A stretch of 15,643 nt of DNA from Bacteroidales bacterium. GTDB taxonomy: Bacteria > Bacteroidota > Bacteroidia > Bacteroidales > PUMT01. Below, piece by piece: positions 7,144 to 15,440 of this stretch; positions within the stretch are counted from its first letter, which is position 1; every line of letters begins with the position of its first letter. The notes under the pieces were generated by a model, which was given only the letters and a program-made list of their open reading frames with translations, did no database searches and was not told where the DNA came from. Position numbers and translations under genes: made by a program. Where the stretch lies: assembly GCA_007119075.1 (NCBI GenBank), contig SKQJ01000071.1, positions 1 to 15,643 of the forward strand, given 5' to 3'.

Positions 7144-7854
7144 ATGATAAAATTCGACAACATTATAAAAGTCTATGGCGCAAAATTTTCGCTCTCAATT
7201 CCTGAGCTTATCATTTCCCAAAAAGAATCTGTCGGACTGGTGGGAAATAATGGATCCGGGAAAACCACCCTGTTGAGTCTCGGGATTGATCTGATCCGGC
7301 CAACAACCGGTTCGGTATTATCAAGGGGGGAAATCGTTTCTGAAAGCGACGAGTGGAAGGGCTATACGGGATCATATCTGAATGAAAGCTTTCTGATTCC
7401 CTTTCTTACTCCCATGAAATTTCTCAGTTTCATAGGCCAGCTTCACGGGAAAAACCGTTCTGATGTTATGAATTTTTTAGATCAGAATTCCGGTTTTTTC
7501 ATGGAAAATATAGGATCTCAAAAATACATAAGGGAACTGTCTGCCGGGAATAAGAACAAAATCGGAATACTGGCCGCCTTGCTTCCTGAACCTGAAATAG
7601 TGATCCTTGATGAGCCTTTTTCCAATCTGGACCCTGGATCCCGGTCATGGCTCAAGGCAAAGCTCAGGAAGCTTCACGGGGAGGGTATCACCATAATTAT
7701 ATCCAGTCACGACCTGAACCATGTAACCGAGGTTTGCAACCGTATTTTGTTGCTGGATAACGGCAACATAATTAAAGACTTAAGCACCAATAATGAGACA
7801 CTGCAGGAACTGGAAAACTATTTTAGCATGCAGGTTTCCTCTTACACAGATTAG
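7144..7854 (+). CDS. ABC transporter ATP-binding protein, partner of the DUF5687 permease
   Basis: 236 residues, a single nucleotide-binding domain. Walker A is GNNGSGKTT (34-42), the signature loop is ELSAGNK (131-137; LSAGN rather than LSGGQ), Walker B is IVILDEP (152-158; D156, catalytic E157), the D-loop is SNLDP and the switch histidine is H189 in SSHDL. There is no accessory or membrane domain. The usual Q-loop region reads SYLNESFLIPFLT (78-90), with Asn where Gln is common. It should energise export through the preceding permease. The genes share a strand but are separated by 112 bp, unusually wide for such a pair; no terminator or clear promoter is visible in that gap. The substrate is unknown. 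Confidence 0.85.
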   Translation: MIKFDNIIKVYGAKFSLSIPELIISQKESVGLVGNNGSGKTTLLSLGIDLIRPTTGSVLSRGEIVSESDEWKGYTGSYLNESFLIPFLTPMKFLSFIGQLHGKNRSDVMNFLDQNSGFFMENIGSQKYIRELSAGNKNKIGILAALLPEPEIVILDEPFSNLDPGSRSWLKAKLRKLHGEGITIIISSHDLNHVTEVCNRILLLDNGNIIKDLSTNNETLQELENYFSMQVSSYTD

Positions 7855-8042
7855 TGAATGTAACCCGCATGCCTATGCATTTTATTTTGTCTGCTCGAGG
7901 CTGATATGGGTTTCGTGATACTTAAAATCCGGGGGTGTGATGGAGGATTTTATTTCTATGGGTGAAGTTTGGCACTTCAGTGAGCAAATATGCGATGATA
8001 TCATGGAAAATCGTGTTGAGGCACGACGGGTGCAACAGGAAA
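7855..8042. other. Convergent gap between the ABC exporter and rnc
   Basis: 188 bp without a supported gene. On the plus strand GCAT-gcct-ATGC (7867-7878) is followed by a T-rich stretch, a very weak terminator for the exporter. The better terminator candidate, for the rnc transcript, lies near 8011-8026 and is listed separately. An open frame starting at 7937 runs through this gap into rnc antisense and is not credible. Confidence 0.4.
8007..8026 (-). terminator. Candidate terminator of acpP-fabF-rnc
   Basis: TCGTG (8011-8015) and CACGA (8022-8026) form a perfect 5-bp stem with a 6-nt loop, extendable by one G-T pair. On the minus strand the stem is followed at once by TTTT (8010-8007). It begins about 17 nt after the rnc stop, a fitting place for an intrinsic terminator, though the stem is short. 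Confidence 0.42.
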
Positions 8043-8771
8043 CTAGCAGGGCAGGTTTTGCAAAGCTTGTCGGGCAGCATGCTGCTGGGCCTCTTTTTTG
8101 GTTGATCCCATGCCTTTTCCTGCTATCGAATCCATTATATGGATCGTTGCGGCGAAAACAGGCTGGGTGTTCTGATCTGCGAACATTTCGTAGCTTTCGA
8201 AGCTGACTTCTTTCTTATTCTTCTGCCCCCATTGTATAATCTGGCTTTTAAAGTCGCTGTCTTCGCACTCAAGCTGATCAAGATCAAAATAAGGTATAAG
8301 TATCTTCCCGATTATAAATTGTTTGGCTTTGCTGAAACCCATATCGGTAAATATTGCCCCGATAAAAGCCTCAAGTGCGTTGCCGTAGATATGTTTTTTT
8401 ACTTGTACAGCCCTGTCGGGAAGAATGACAAGCTTGTCAAATCCCATTTTAATGGCGATATCGTTAAGGTTTTGGCGGCTTACTATCTTTGATCGCATCT
8501 TGGTCAAAAACCCCTCATTGCACTCCGGGTATTCAGAGAAAAGATAATCGGCAATTACGGCACTTAATATGGCATCTCCCAGATATTCCAGCCTTTCATT
8601 GTTGAAGCTTGTACTGGATGCTGTTTCACCGGAAATTGATTTATGTGTAAGGGCGCAACGATACAAACCTGTATCCAGGGGCATGAACCCGGTCAGCCTG
8701 AAGACCTGTTTCTGAAAGCTGGATTTCCCGGGGGAAAAGATTCGAAAGAAGATTGAAAATGTCTTTAACAC
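8043..8771 (-). CDS. rnc: Ribonuclease III
   Basis: 242 residues, an endonuclease that cuts double-stranded RNA in rRNA, mRNA and small-RNA processing. The catalytic domain carries the family signature NERLEYLGD (58-66), with metal-site residues E59, E62 and D66. The second acidic pair falls in GNALEAFIGAIF (130-141): E134 is present, but the position usually held by Asp (E. coli D114) is N131. A C-terminal dsRNA-binding domain (about 172-240) ends in the typical KGMGSTKKEAQQHAARQAL. It is the third gene of acpP-fabF-rnc, 6 bp after fabF. The N-terminus carries about 25 extra residues compared with E. coli RNase III, as in other Bacteroidota. Confidence 0.92.
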   Translation of the reverse strand: MLKTFSIFFRIFSPGKSSFQKQVFRLTGFMPLDTGLYRCALTHKSISGETASSTSFNNERLEYLGDAILSAVIADYLFSEYPECNEGFLTKMRSKIVSRQNLNDIAIKMGFDKLVILPDRAVQVKKHIYGNALEAFIGAIFTDMGFSKAKQFIIGKILIPYFDLDQLECEDSDFKSQIIQWGQKNKKEVSFESYEMFADQNTQPVFAATIHIMDSIAGKGMGSTKKEAQQHAARQALQNLPC

Positions 8772-8777
8772 GGAGAG

Positions 8778-10028
8778 CTATTGCAGGGTTTTAAAGATTA
8801 CCGATGAATTATGTCCTCCAAAGCCAAAAGTATTGCTTATCGCAGCATTTACATTTCTGTTCTGTGCTTTATTGAATGTAAAATTCATCTTGTTGTCTAT
8901 TTCCGGATCTTCATGTTCAAAATTGATGGTGGGTGGAACGATATTATGTCTTATTGCCATAATAGCTGCAATTGATTCTACTGCTCCCGCGGCTCCCAGC
9001 AGGTGACCGGTCATCGATTTCGTGGCGCTGATGTTCAATTCATAGGCATGATCGCCAAATACGGACTTGATCCCTTTAACCTCCGCAATGTCGCCAAGGG
9101 GGGTAGCAGTGCCATGAACATTTATATAATCGATGTCTTCGGGCTTTAATCCCGCATCTTCCAGCGCATTCTTCATCACCATTGCGGCACCCAGTCCCTC
9201 AGGGTGAGGCGCCGTGAGATGATATGCATCCGCGCTCATGCCTCCCCCTACTATTTCAGCATAGATCGGCGCTCCCCTGCGCATGGCATGTTCATATTCT
9301 TCGAGTACCAGGGCGGCGCCCCCTTCACCCATTACAAAACCGTCTCTTGTTATATCGAAGGGTCGGGAAGCCGTTTTAAAATTTTCATTATTTGTTGAAA
9401 GTGCCTGCATCGCATTGAATCCGCCAAGTCCGGCTTCATTTATGGCTGCTTCCGAACCACCGGTTATGAAAACTTTTGCCTTGCCGAGCCTGATATAGGT
9501 AAGAGCATCTATCAATGCATTGGTGGAAGAGGCGCAGGCTGAAACAGTGCTGAAATTGGGACCTCTGAAGCCATATTTTATTGAGATATGGCCAGCTGCA
9601 ATATCGGAGATCATCTTGGGAATAAAGAAGGGACTGAACCTCGGGACATTGCCTCCGTTTACGAAACCGGCAATTTCTTCGTAAAAGGTTTGCAGTCCGC
9701 CAATTCCCGATGCCCAGATAACACCGGCCTTATCAAGATCCAGAACTGACAGGTCCAGCTTTGAGTCACTGATGGCCTCATCTACTGCAATCAGGGCGAA
9801 CTGGGCGTAAAGATCAAGTTTCCTGGCTTCCTTCCTGTCAAAATGATCTTTTGCATCATAGGATTTTACTTCACAAGCAAATTTTGTTTTAAATTTTTCT
9901 GTATCGAAACGAGTTATCAGGTCTGAACCACTTACGCCATTTTTCAGATTTTCCCAATATTCATTTGTATTATTCCCCAGAGGTGTAATTGCTCCAAGAC
10001 CTGTTATAACTACCCGTTTCAATTCCAT
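8778..10028 (-). CDS. fabF: Beta-ketoacyl-[acyl-carrier-protein] synthase II
   Basis: 416 residues, full length. It condenses malonyl-ACP with acyl-ACP in fatty-acid elongation. The Cys-His-His triad is clear: C165 in VSACASSTNAL, H305 in NVHGTATPLGD and H342 in MTGHLLGAAG, with K337 in SATKSMT. The conserved tail NTFGFGGHNSSV (399-410) is intact. Triad and length favour FabF over FabH (Cys-His-Asn), and the adjacent acpP supports this. It is second in the operon, 38 bp after acpP and 6 bp before rnc. Confidence 0.95.
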   Translation of the reverse strand: MELKRVVITGLGAITPLGNNTNEYWENLKNGVSGSDLITRFDTEKFKTKFACEVKSYDAKDHFDRKEARKLDLYAQFALIAVDEAISDSKLDLSVLDLDKAGVIWASGIGGLQTFYEEIAGFVNGGNVPRFSPFFIPKMISDIAAGHISIKYGFRGPNFSTVSACASSTNALIDALTYIRLGKAKVFITGGSEAAINEAGLGGFNAMQALSTNNENFKTASRPFDITRDGFVMGEGGAALVLEEYEHAMRRGAPIYAEIVGGGMSADAYHLTAPHPEGLGAAMVMKNALEDAGLKPEDIDYINVHGTATPLGDIAEVKGIKSVFGDHAYELNISATKSMTGHLLGAAGAVESIAAIMAIRHNIVPPTINFEHEDPEIDNKMNFTFNKAQNRNVNAAISNTFGFGGHNSSVIFKTLQ

Positions 10029-10066
10029 ATTAATTCAAATAAATTTTTCAAGCTTGTGAAGAGTGA

Positions 10067-10303
10067 TTACTTGGCGTTTTCCTCCAGAAAATTGATGGCA
10101 TCTCCAACTGTGCTGATTTGCTCGGCTTTGTCGTCGGGAATGGACATATTGAATTCTTTTTCGAATTCCATTATTAACTCAACCGTATCGAGGGAGTCTG
10201 CACCCAAATCATTAGTAAAGCTTGCCTCGGGGGTAACTTCACTTTCATCAACTCCAAGCTTATCAACTATGATAGCTTTTACTCTTGATGCAATGTCTGA
10301 CAT
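10067..10303 (-). CDS. acpP: Acyl carrier protein
   Basis: 78 residues, acidic and helical, carrying growing acyl chains in fatty-acid synthesis. The phosphopantetheine site is S37 in LGADSLDTVEL. The preceding helix-I sequence (RVKAIIVDKLGVDESEV) and the ending INFLEENAK are typical of primary-metabolism ACPs rather than polyketide or D-alanyl carriers. It is the first gene of acpP-fabF-rnc and has a promoter candidate about 40 bp upstream. Confidence 0.96.
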   Translation of the reverse strand: MSDIASRVKAIIVDKLGVDESEVTPEASFTNDLGADSLDTVELIMEFEKEFNMSIPDDKAEQISTVGDAINFLEENAK

Positions 10304-10341
10304 AACATATAAGTTTTAATTAGTAATAAATTTTAACTTTG

Positions 10342-10372
10342 CAAAGAAAGATATTCTGGCAATATTAACAAA
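10342..10372 (-). promoter_or_regulatory. Promoter of the acpP-fabF-rnc operon
   Basis: On the minus strand TTTG (10372-10369) is followed after exactly 19 nt by TTTCTTTG (10349-10342). This fits the Bacteroidota sigma pattern TTTG-N19..21-TAnnTTTG with one mismatch (T for A in the second position). Transcription would start near 10336, leaving a leader of about 32 nt before the acpP ATG at 10303. The remainder of the 227-bp divergent region towards purN is A/T-rich. A weaker plus-strand TGAATTTG (10510-10517), with TTG 22 nt upstream, might serve purN. Confidence 0.5.
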
Positions 10373-10530
10373 CATTTTTTATTGTTTTTTTGACCGGTTA
10401 TTGCAAGCCGACCTTAATAACTAGATATTTACCGTATTATAATTCGAATGGATTTGGATTCCGGACTAATTTCTCCTTTCAAGCTTGAAATTATCAGGCA
10501 TTTGGTATTTGAATTTGTAATTAAATCATA

Positions 10531-11109
10531 TTGTCTGTGATAAATATTGCCGTTTTTGCCTCGGGTTCAGGAACAAATTTTCAGGCTATTGCAGATTATT
10601 TTTCAAACAGTGAACAGATAGCAGTCAAACTTCTCTTATGCAACAAACCCGGGGCACCGGTCCTGAATCGTGCCAGGCAGCTGGGAATTTCAGCTCATGT
10701 TTTCAGCAGGCATGATCTTGAGGAAACCGGAAAAGTTGTGGAAATCCTCAAAGAACATGATATTGATTTCATCGCTCTTGCCGGATTCCTGCTCAGGATA
10801 CCCGTTAATATTCTGCGGGCCTGGCCTGAAGCAATAGTAAATATCCATCCGGCCCTTTTGCCCAAATACGGAGGCAAAGGGATGTACGGGATGAGGGTTC
10901 ACCAGGCTGTTATTGAGTCGGGTGATCGGTTTTCGGGAATTACAATTCACATGATCAATGAGGAGTATGATAAGGGCAGCATCATTTCCCAGCATACCTG
11001 CCTGGTCAAGGCGGATGACACTCCTGAAGCCCTTGCCTCACGGATCCATGAGCTGGAACATTACTGGTATCCCCGGATAATCGAAAAGTTACTGGTTGAC
11101 AACGCTTAG
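10531..11109 (+). CDS. purN: Phosphoribosylglycinamide formyltransferase
   Basis: 192 residues, the folate-dependent GAR transformylase of purine synthesis: it transfers a formyl group from 10-formyl-THF to GAR. Landmarks are FASGSGTNFQAI (9-20) for phosphate binding, NIHPALLPKYGG (104-115) with catalytic N104 and H106, and ITIHMINEEYDKG (137-149) with D147. These correspond to E. coli N106, H108 and D144. No ATG is possible: an in-frame TAA lies at 10522-10524, so the start is TTG at 10531 or GTG at 10537; both leave the nucleotide-binding strand intact. It diverges from acpP, and its last 21 bp overlap the end of the convergent M23 gene. Confidence 0.93.
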   Translation: MSVINIAVFASGSGTNFQAIADYFSNSEQIAVKLLLCNKPGAPVLNRARQLGISAHVFSRHDLEETGKVVEILKEHDIDFIALAGFLLRIPVNILRAWPEAIVNIHPALLPKYGGKGMYGMRVHQAVIESGDRFSGITIHMINEEYDKGSIISQHTCLVKADDTPEALASRIHELEHYWYPRIIEKLLVDNA

Positions 11110-12354
11110 TCTGCCGAATCTCTCGGTCCATTTCTCTTTCTCCCGCAGGAAGGCTTCAAGATTCTCCTCGCTAACGGGCTCTACAGGCGGTGATTCGATT
11201 CGGAGAGGATCTACCGGCTGGCCGTTTCGCCAGACACGGAAATCCAGATGAGGGCCGGTTGAGGTGCCTGTGCTTCCTACATATCCGATCAAATCACCCT
11301 GATTTACCCAAACGTCGGGTCTGATGCCGGGAGCAAAATTTCTCAGATGCATATATCCGGTGGTATATACGCTGTTATGCCTGATTCTTACCATATTTCC
11401 CGCTCCCCCGGAATAATTTGCCTGGATCACCCTTCCATCGCCGATTGCATAAACGGGCGTACCTGCAGGCGCTGCATAATCAACACCATGGTGAGGCCTT
11501 CTTACCCTGTGTATCGGGTGCATCCTTGAATGGGAGAAACCGGAACTGATCCTGCTGTATCTCAGGGGGGCCTTCAAAAAGGCCCGCCGCAAGCTGTTGC
11601 CTTCCTGGTCGAAAAAACTCAGCACGCTGTCCTGTTCGAAGGGAATGGCATAGATCTCCCGCCCCCGGTGCCGGAAAAACGCCGCTTCAATCCGGTCAAC
11701 GCCAACCGGTATGGTGTCTATATAGTTCTCGTAATAATACACCTTGAACTGGTCTCCTTTCTGCAGGCCGAAAAAATCGATGCTCCACTGGTATACTTCC
11801 GAGAGACCGATTGCCAGTACTGGAGGGGACTGGCTCCCGACAAGGGCGTTCCACAGAGATGAGTTGATCTGCCCCGAAGCTATTTTCAGCTCCTGGCGGA
11901 CCTCCCTGGCTCCTCTCTCTATTACTACGCTGTCAGTCAGGTCTATTTTAACAAACCTGACAGCGTCGGGCTTGTAGACGAAATAGCTGGGCAAGGGGCT
12001 GTTATCGTTGGCATAGAACAGTTTATAGGGGTTGCCGGCCCTTATTCTCCTTGCATCAAACAGCTCTCTCGGGGCGTTTGCGATCTGGTGGATTACCTGG
12101 TTGCTTATATTATGGGCTGAAAGTATGTGCGAAAGATTCTGGTTTCTTCTTACTACCCCCTCTTCGATGCGGAATGAGTCTACCAGGATGCCATATTCCA
12201 GCCTGGGCTCGATCAAAGGCTCCTCTGCTTCCTGTTCCAGGAGCAGGTCATCAATTGATGGTTCGGCGGGAGATTTAACGGATTTGGTGACAATGATTGC
12301 AATGGCAATTACTGAAAGGCATATAGCCGCAATGACAGGAAAGTTTCTTCTCAT
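11089..12354 (-). CDS. Membrane-anchored M23 family metallopeptidase
   Basis: 421 residues. An N-terminal hydrophobic helix (5-24) without a clear cleavage site suggests an inner-membrane anchor with the rest periplasmic. An acidic linker (31-50) and a LysM/OapA-like region (about 55-240) precede the M23 peptidase domain (about 265-390), a LytM-type peptidoglycan endopeptidase fold. Zinc-site residues: HHGVD gives H288 and D292; H336 lies in GYMH; the last motif is GPHLDF, with H369 and D371. Most M23 enzymes have HxH here, so D371 replaces the third zinc ligand. An HxD form may be common in Bacteroidota. It is probably active in cell-wall remodelling, but it could be an amidase activator like EnvC. 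It overlaps purN tail to tail. Confidence 0.82.
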   Translation of the reverse strand: MRRNFPVIAAICLSVIAIAIIVTKSVKSPAEPSIDDLLLEQEAEEPLIEPRLEYGILVDSFRIEEGVVRRNQNLSHILSAHNISNQVIHQIANAPRELFDARRIRAGNPYKLFYANDNSPLPSYFVYKPDAVRFVKIDLTDSVVIERGAREVRQELKIASGQINSSLWNALVGSQSPPVLAIGLSEVYQWSIDFFGLQKGDQFKVYYYENYIDTIPVGVDRIEAAFFRHRGREIYAIPFEQDSVLSFFDQEGNSLRRAFLKAPLRYSRISSGFSHSRMHPIHRVRRPHHGVDYAAPAGTPVYAIGDGRVIQANYSGGAGNMVRIRHNSVYTTGYMHLRNFAPGIRPDVWVNQGDLIGYVGSTGTSTGPHLDFRVWRNGQPVDPLRIESPPVEPVSEENLEAFLREKEKWTERFGRLSVVNQ

Positions 12355-12433
12355 ATGTAATTCTGATAAAATTGTTTCAAGCGTATTGTCACCGGGTAAC
12401 CGCGATTGGGAAAGTCATGCAGTACTATGAACA

Positions 12434-15214
12434 TCATACCACAATGTTTATGATCCTGCCTTTTACAACTATGATTCTTTTAACGGGGCTTCCTTTAAGA
12501 TATTTCAGAACAGCATTATTTTTTATTATTTCATTTTCAATCTCCTCAGAATCAGAATCTGCGGGGAATTCAACTTTCAACCTGGTTTTCCCGTTGATCG
12601 AAACTGGATATTGAATGATGTTTTCAACGGTAAAACGGGGATCATGTTCGGGATACCCGGCATTGCTCACCGACCCTTCCTTCCCGAGTATTTCCCATAG
12701 TTCTTCAGAGATGTGAGGGGCAAAAGGCGACAGCAGCACAACAAGGTCAGAAAGTATTCTCCTGTTGTTGCATTTAAGGGCCGTTAATTCATTAACGCAG
12801 ATCATAAATGCGCTTACCGAGGTATTGAAAGAGAATTTTTCAATGTCTTCCTGGATTTTCCGGATGGTTTTGTGAATAATCCTTAATTCGTCGGAAGAAG
12901 GATCGCCGTAGGACAGATCCGGCTGATTTTTTTCATTATGGAAAAGCTTCCACAGCCTTCTGAGGAATTTATGCACCCCGTCAATGCCGTTCGTGTCCCA
13001 GGGCTTCGACTGTTCAAGAGGGCCGAGGAACATTTCATACAGCCTTAATGTGTCGGCTCCGTACTGTTCAATAATGTCATCCGGGTTAACAACATTGTAA
13101 AGCGACTTCGACATTTTTTCAATTGCATATCCGCACCGGTAAGTGCCGTCATCTTCAAGTATAAATTCTGCCTTGGAATACTCCGGATTCCATTTCCTGA
13201 ACCGGTCGATATCCAGAATGTCGTTGTGGACAATATTTACATCAACATGTATAGGGGTAACTTCATAGTTATCCTTCAGCCCATGGCTTACATATTTGCT
13301 GGTATTTATGATCCTGTAAACAAAATTTGAGCGCCCCTGGATCATGCCCTGGTTTATAAGCTTTCTGAAAGGCTCGTCCTCACATACCACCTCCGTATCA
13401 TAAAGGAATTTGTTCCAGAACCTTGAGTATATAAGGTGACCGGTAGCGTGTTCGGTCCCCCCGATATAAAGATCAACGCTTCTCCAGTAACGGTTAGCTT
13501 CCGCGGAAACAAGCTCATTATCATTATTCGGATCCATATACCTGATATAGTATGCAGAAGACCCTGCAAAACCCGGCATAGTGCTCAGTTCAAGAGGATA
13601 CCCTTCGGCGGTTTTCCAATCTTTCGCCCGGCCCAGCGGAGGCTCTCCCTTTTCGGTAGGCAGGTAGGAATCTACTTCGGGCAGTACAAGAGGAAGCTCT
13701 TCCTCTTTTAGCACATAAGGTATTCCGTCTCTGTAATATACAGGAAAGGGTTCACCCCAGTATCTCTGGCGGCTGAATATGGCGTCGCGCAAACGGTAAT
13801 TGATTTTTTTAAAACCCAGTCCTTTTTCCTCGAGCTTTAATATGGTTTTTTTGATAGCGCTGTCAACATCCAGGCCGTTGAGAAAATCAGAATTGATAAG
13901 CACTCCCTCTTTTGCATCCCAGGAGCCTGTTGCCAGATCGCCACCCGAGACCACCTCGGTTACAGGCAGGTTAAAGTGCTTGGCAAAGGAATAATCCCGG
14001 CTGTCGTGTGCTGGCACCGCCATAATTGCGCCGGTGCCGTAACCCGCAAGGACGTAATCGCTGATCCAGACCGGCAGTTTGCCTCCCGTGAAAGGATGTA
14101 TTGCATAAGAACCGGTGAACTGCCCCGAAATGGTCCTGGTTTCAGCCATCCTTTCGCGTTCTGTTTTTTTCAGGGTTTCCTGCAAATATGAATCGACAGG
14201 GGAACGATATTCGGGGGCAGTTATTTTTTGTACCAGTTTATGTTCGGGTGCAATAACCATATATGTGGTGCCGAAAATGGTATCGGGCCGGGTAGTAAAA
14301 ACCTCAATAAAAGAGCCTGTATCGGATTCCGGGGAATTTTCAATTTCAAATTTTATCACTGCCCCTTCCGAACGTCCTATCCAGTTTTTCTGGATTTCCT
14401 TCAGGGAATCGCTCCAGTCGACGGTATCCAGGCCATCAATGAGCCGGTCGGCATAGGCAGAAACCCTCAAAAGCCATTGCTTCATTACTTTCTGCTCTAC
14501 AGGGTGTCCTCCCCTGATTGAAAAACCGTCTTTTACCTCATCATTCGCCAGGACAGTCCCCAGGGCAGGACACCAGTTAACCATGCTGTCTGCATAATAT
14601 GCAAGCCTGTAGTTGAGGAGAATAAGCTGTTGTTCCTTTTCGCTCATAGCCATCCATTCGGTCGCCCCAAAACGGGGGCATTTGCCGGAAGCCGCATTTA
14701 CCCGTGTGTTGCCGTATCTTTCAAATTCTTCGATAAGCGTTTCGATGGGTTCTGCCTTGCCGGTCTCTTTACTGAACCAGTGCCGGAAAAGCCTGATAAA
14801 GACCCACTGGGTCCATTTGTAATATCCGGGATCACAGGTTCTCACTTCCCTGCTCCAGTCATAGCAAAAGCCGATCTTATCCATTTGTTCCCTGTACCGG
14901 CTGATATTGTTTTCAGTTGTAATGGCCGGATGCTGGCCTGTCTGGATGGCATACTGTTCCGCGGGAAGACCGAATGCGTCGTAGCCCATGGGATGTAAGA
15001 CATTGAATCCTTTATGCCTTTTGTACCTGGAGTAAATATCTGATGCTATATACCCGAGCGGATGGCCTACATGAAGTCCGGCTCCGGATGGATAAGGAAA
15101 CATATCAAGCACGTAAAATTTTGGCTTTCCCGGATCTTCGCTTACCCTGAAAGTCTGGTTTTTATCCCAATATTTTTGCCATTTCGCTTCGATTTCAGCA
15201 AACTTGTATTCCAT
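12434..15214 (-). CDS. leuS: Leucyl-tRNA synthetase
   Basis: 926 residues, full length for Bacteroidota LeuRS; it charges tRNA-Leu with leucine. The class I HIGH motif appears as HVGH (48-51) and KMSKS is intact (700-704). The editing (CP1) domain has its threonine-rich segment TTRPDTIFG (307-315) and GTGAIMAVPAHDSRD (393-407) with the conserved aspartates, so post-transfer editing should work. An insert before KMSKS (about 625-695; NTSKYVSHGLKDNY, HVDVNIVHNDILD) is the form I know from Bacteroides and relatives. The C-terminal tRNA-binding domain ends VKRIIVVKGRI. The M23 gene starts 79 bp downstream on the same strand. No T-box or other leader structure is visible upstream. Confidence 0.96.
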   Translation of the reverse strand: MEYKFAEIEAKWQKYWDKNQTFRVSEDPGKPKFYVLDMFPYPSGAGLHVGHPLGYIASDIYSRYKRHKGFNVLHPMGYDAFGLPAEQYAIQTGQHPAITTENNISRYREQMDKIGFCYDWSREVRTCDPGYYKWTQWVFIRLFRHWFSKETGKAEPIETLIEEFERYGNTRVNAASGKCPRFGATEWMAMSEKEQQLILLNYRLAYYADSMVNWCPALGTVLANDEVKDGFSIRGGHPVEQKVMKQWLLRVSAYADRLIDGLDTVDWSDSLKEIQKNWIGRSEGAVIKFEIENSPESDTGSFIEVFTTRPDTIFGTTYMVIAPEHKLVQKITAPEYRSPVDSYLQETLKKTERERMAETRTISGQFTGSYAIHPFTGGKLPVWISDYVLAGYGTGAIMAVPAHDSRDYSFAKHFNLPVTEVVSGGDLATGSWDAKEGVLINSDFLNGLDVDSAIKKTILKLEEKGLGFKKINYRLRDAIFSRQRYWGEPFPVYYRDGIPYVLKEEELPLVLPEVDSYLPTEKGEPPLGRAKDWKTAEGYPLELSTMPGFAGSSAYYIRYMDPNNDNELVSAEANRYWRSVDLYIGGTEHATGHLIYSRFWNKFLYDTEVVCEDEPFRKLINQGMIQGRSNFVYRIINTSKYVSHGLKDNYEVTPIHVDVNIVHNDILDIDRFRKWNPEYSKAEFILEDDGTYRCGYAIEKMSKSLYNVVNPDDIIEQYGADTLRLYEMFLGPLEQSKPWDTNGIDGVHKFLRRLWKLFHNEKNQPDLSYGDPSSDELRIIHKTIRKIQEDIEKFSFNTSVSAFMICVNELTALKCNNRRILSDLVVLLSPFAPHISEELWEILGKEGSVSNAGYPEHDPRFTVENIIQYPVSINGKTRLKVEFPADSDSEEIENEIIKNNAVLKYLKGSPVKRIIVVKGRIINIVV

Positions 15215-15440
15215 TATATTAATGATGTGATGAGGTTTTGTACAGATTAAGACCCTGCGAAATTATAAAATCTTTGGCATTTTTTAAGGAGCTTCTGTTC
15301 TATTGAATCAAAGATCAGCAAGGATTAATTTCCGATCCCGGATATTCCCTGCACCAATGATTTTCTGGCGGCAAATGCCTGAGTAAACAGATAAAAATTT
15401 TTTGATCCAATGAGAAGAGATAAAAAATTTATAAATTCGC
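15215..15440. other. Divergent intergenic region between leuS and tRNA-Arg
   Basis: A/T-rich sequence without a gene. For leuS, the minus strand has TAATTTCG (15265-15258), one mismatch from TAnnTTTG and about 38 nt from the implied start to the ATG; no -33 box is clear. For the tRNA, the plus strand has TAAATTCG (15432-15439) with TTTG at 15401-15404, but the 27-nt spacing is longer than the usual 19-21. Both promoter calls are tentative. Confidence 0.3.

Noticed and set aside
7937..8206. 89-codon open frame on the plus strand in the exporter/rnc gap
   Set aside because: More than half lies antisense to the rnc dsRNA-binding domain, its composition is not protein-like, and no homologue is recognisable.
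14630..14998. 122-codon plus-strand frame antisense to leuS
   Set aside because: It lies wholly within the conserved N-terminal catalytic part of leuS and shows no independent features.
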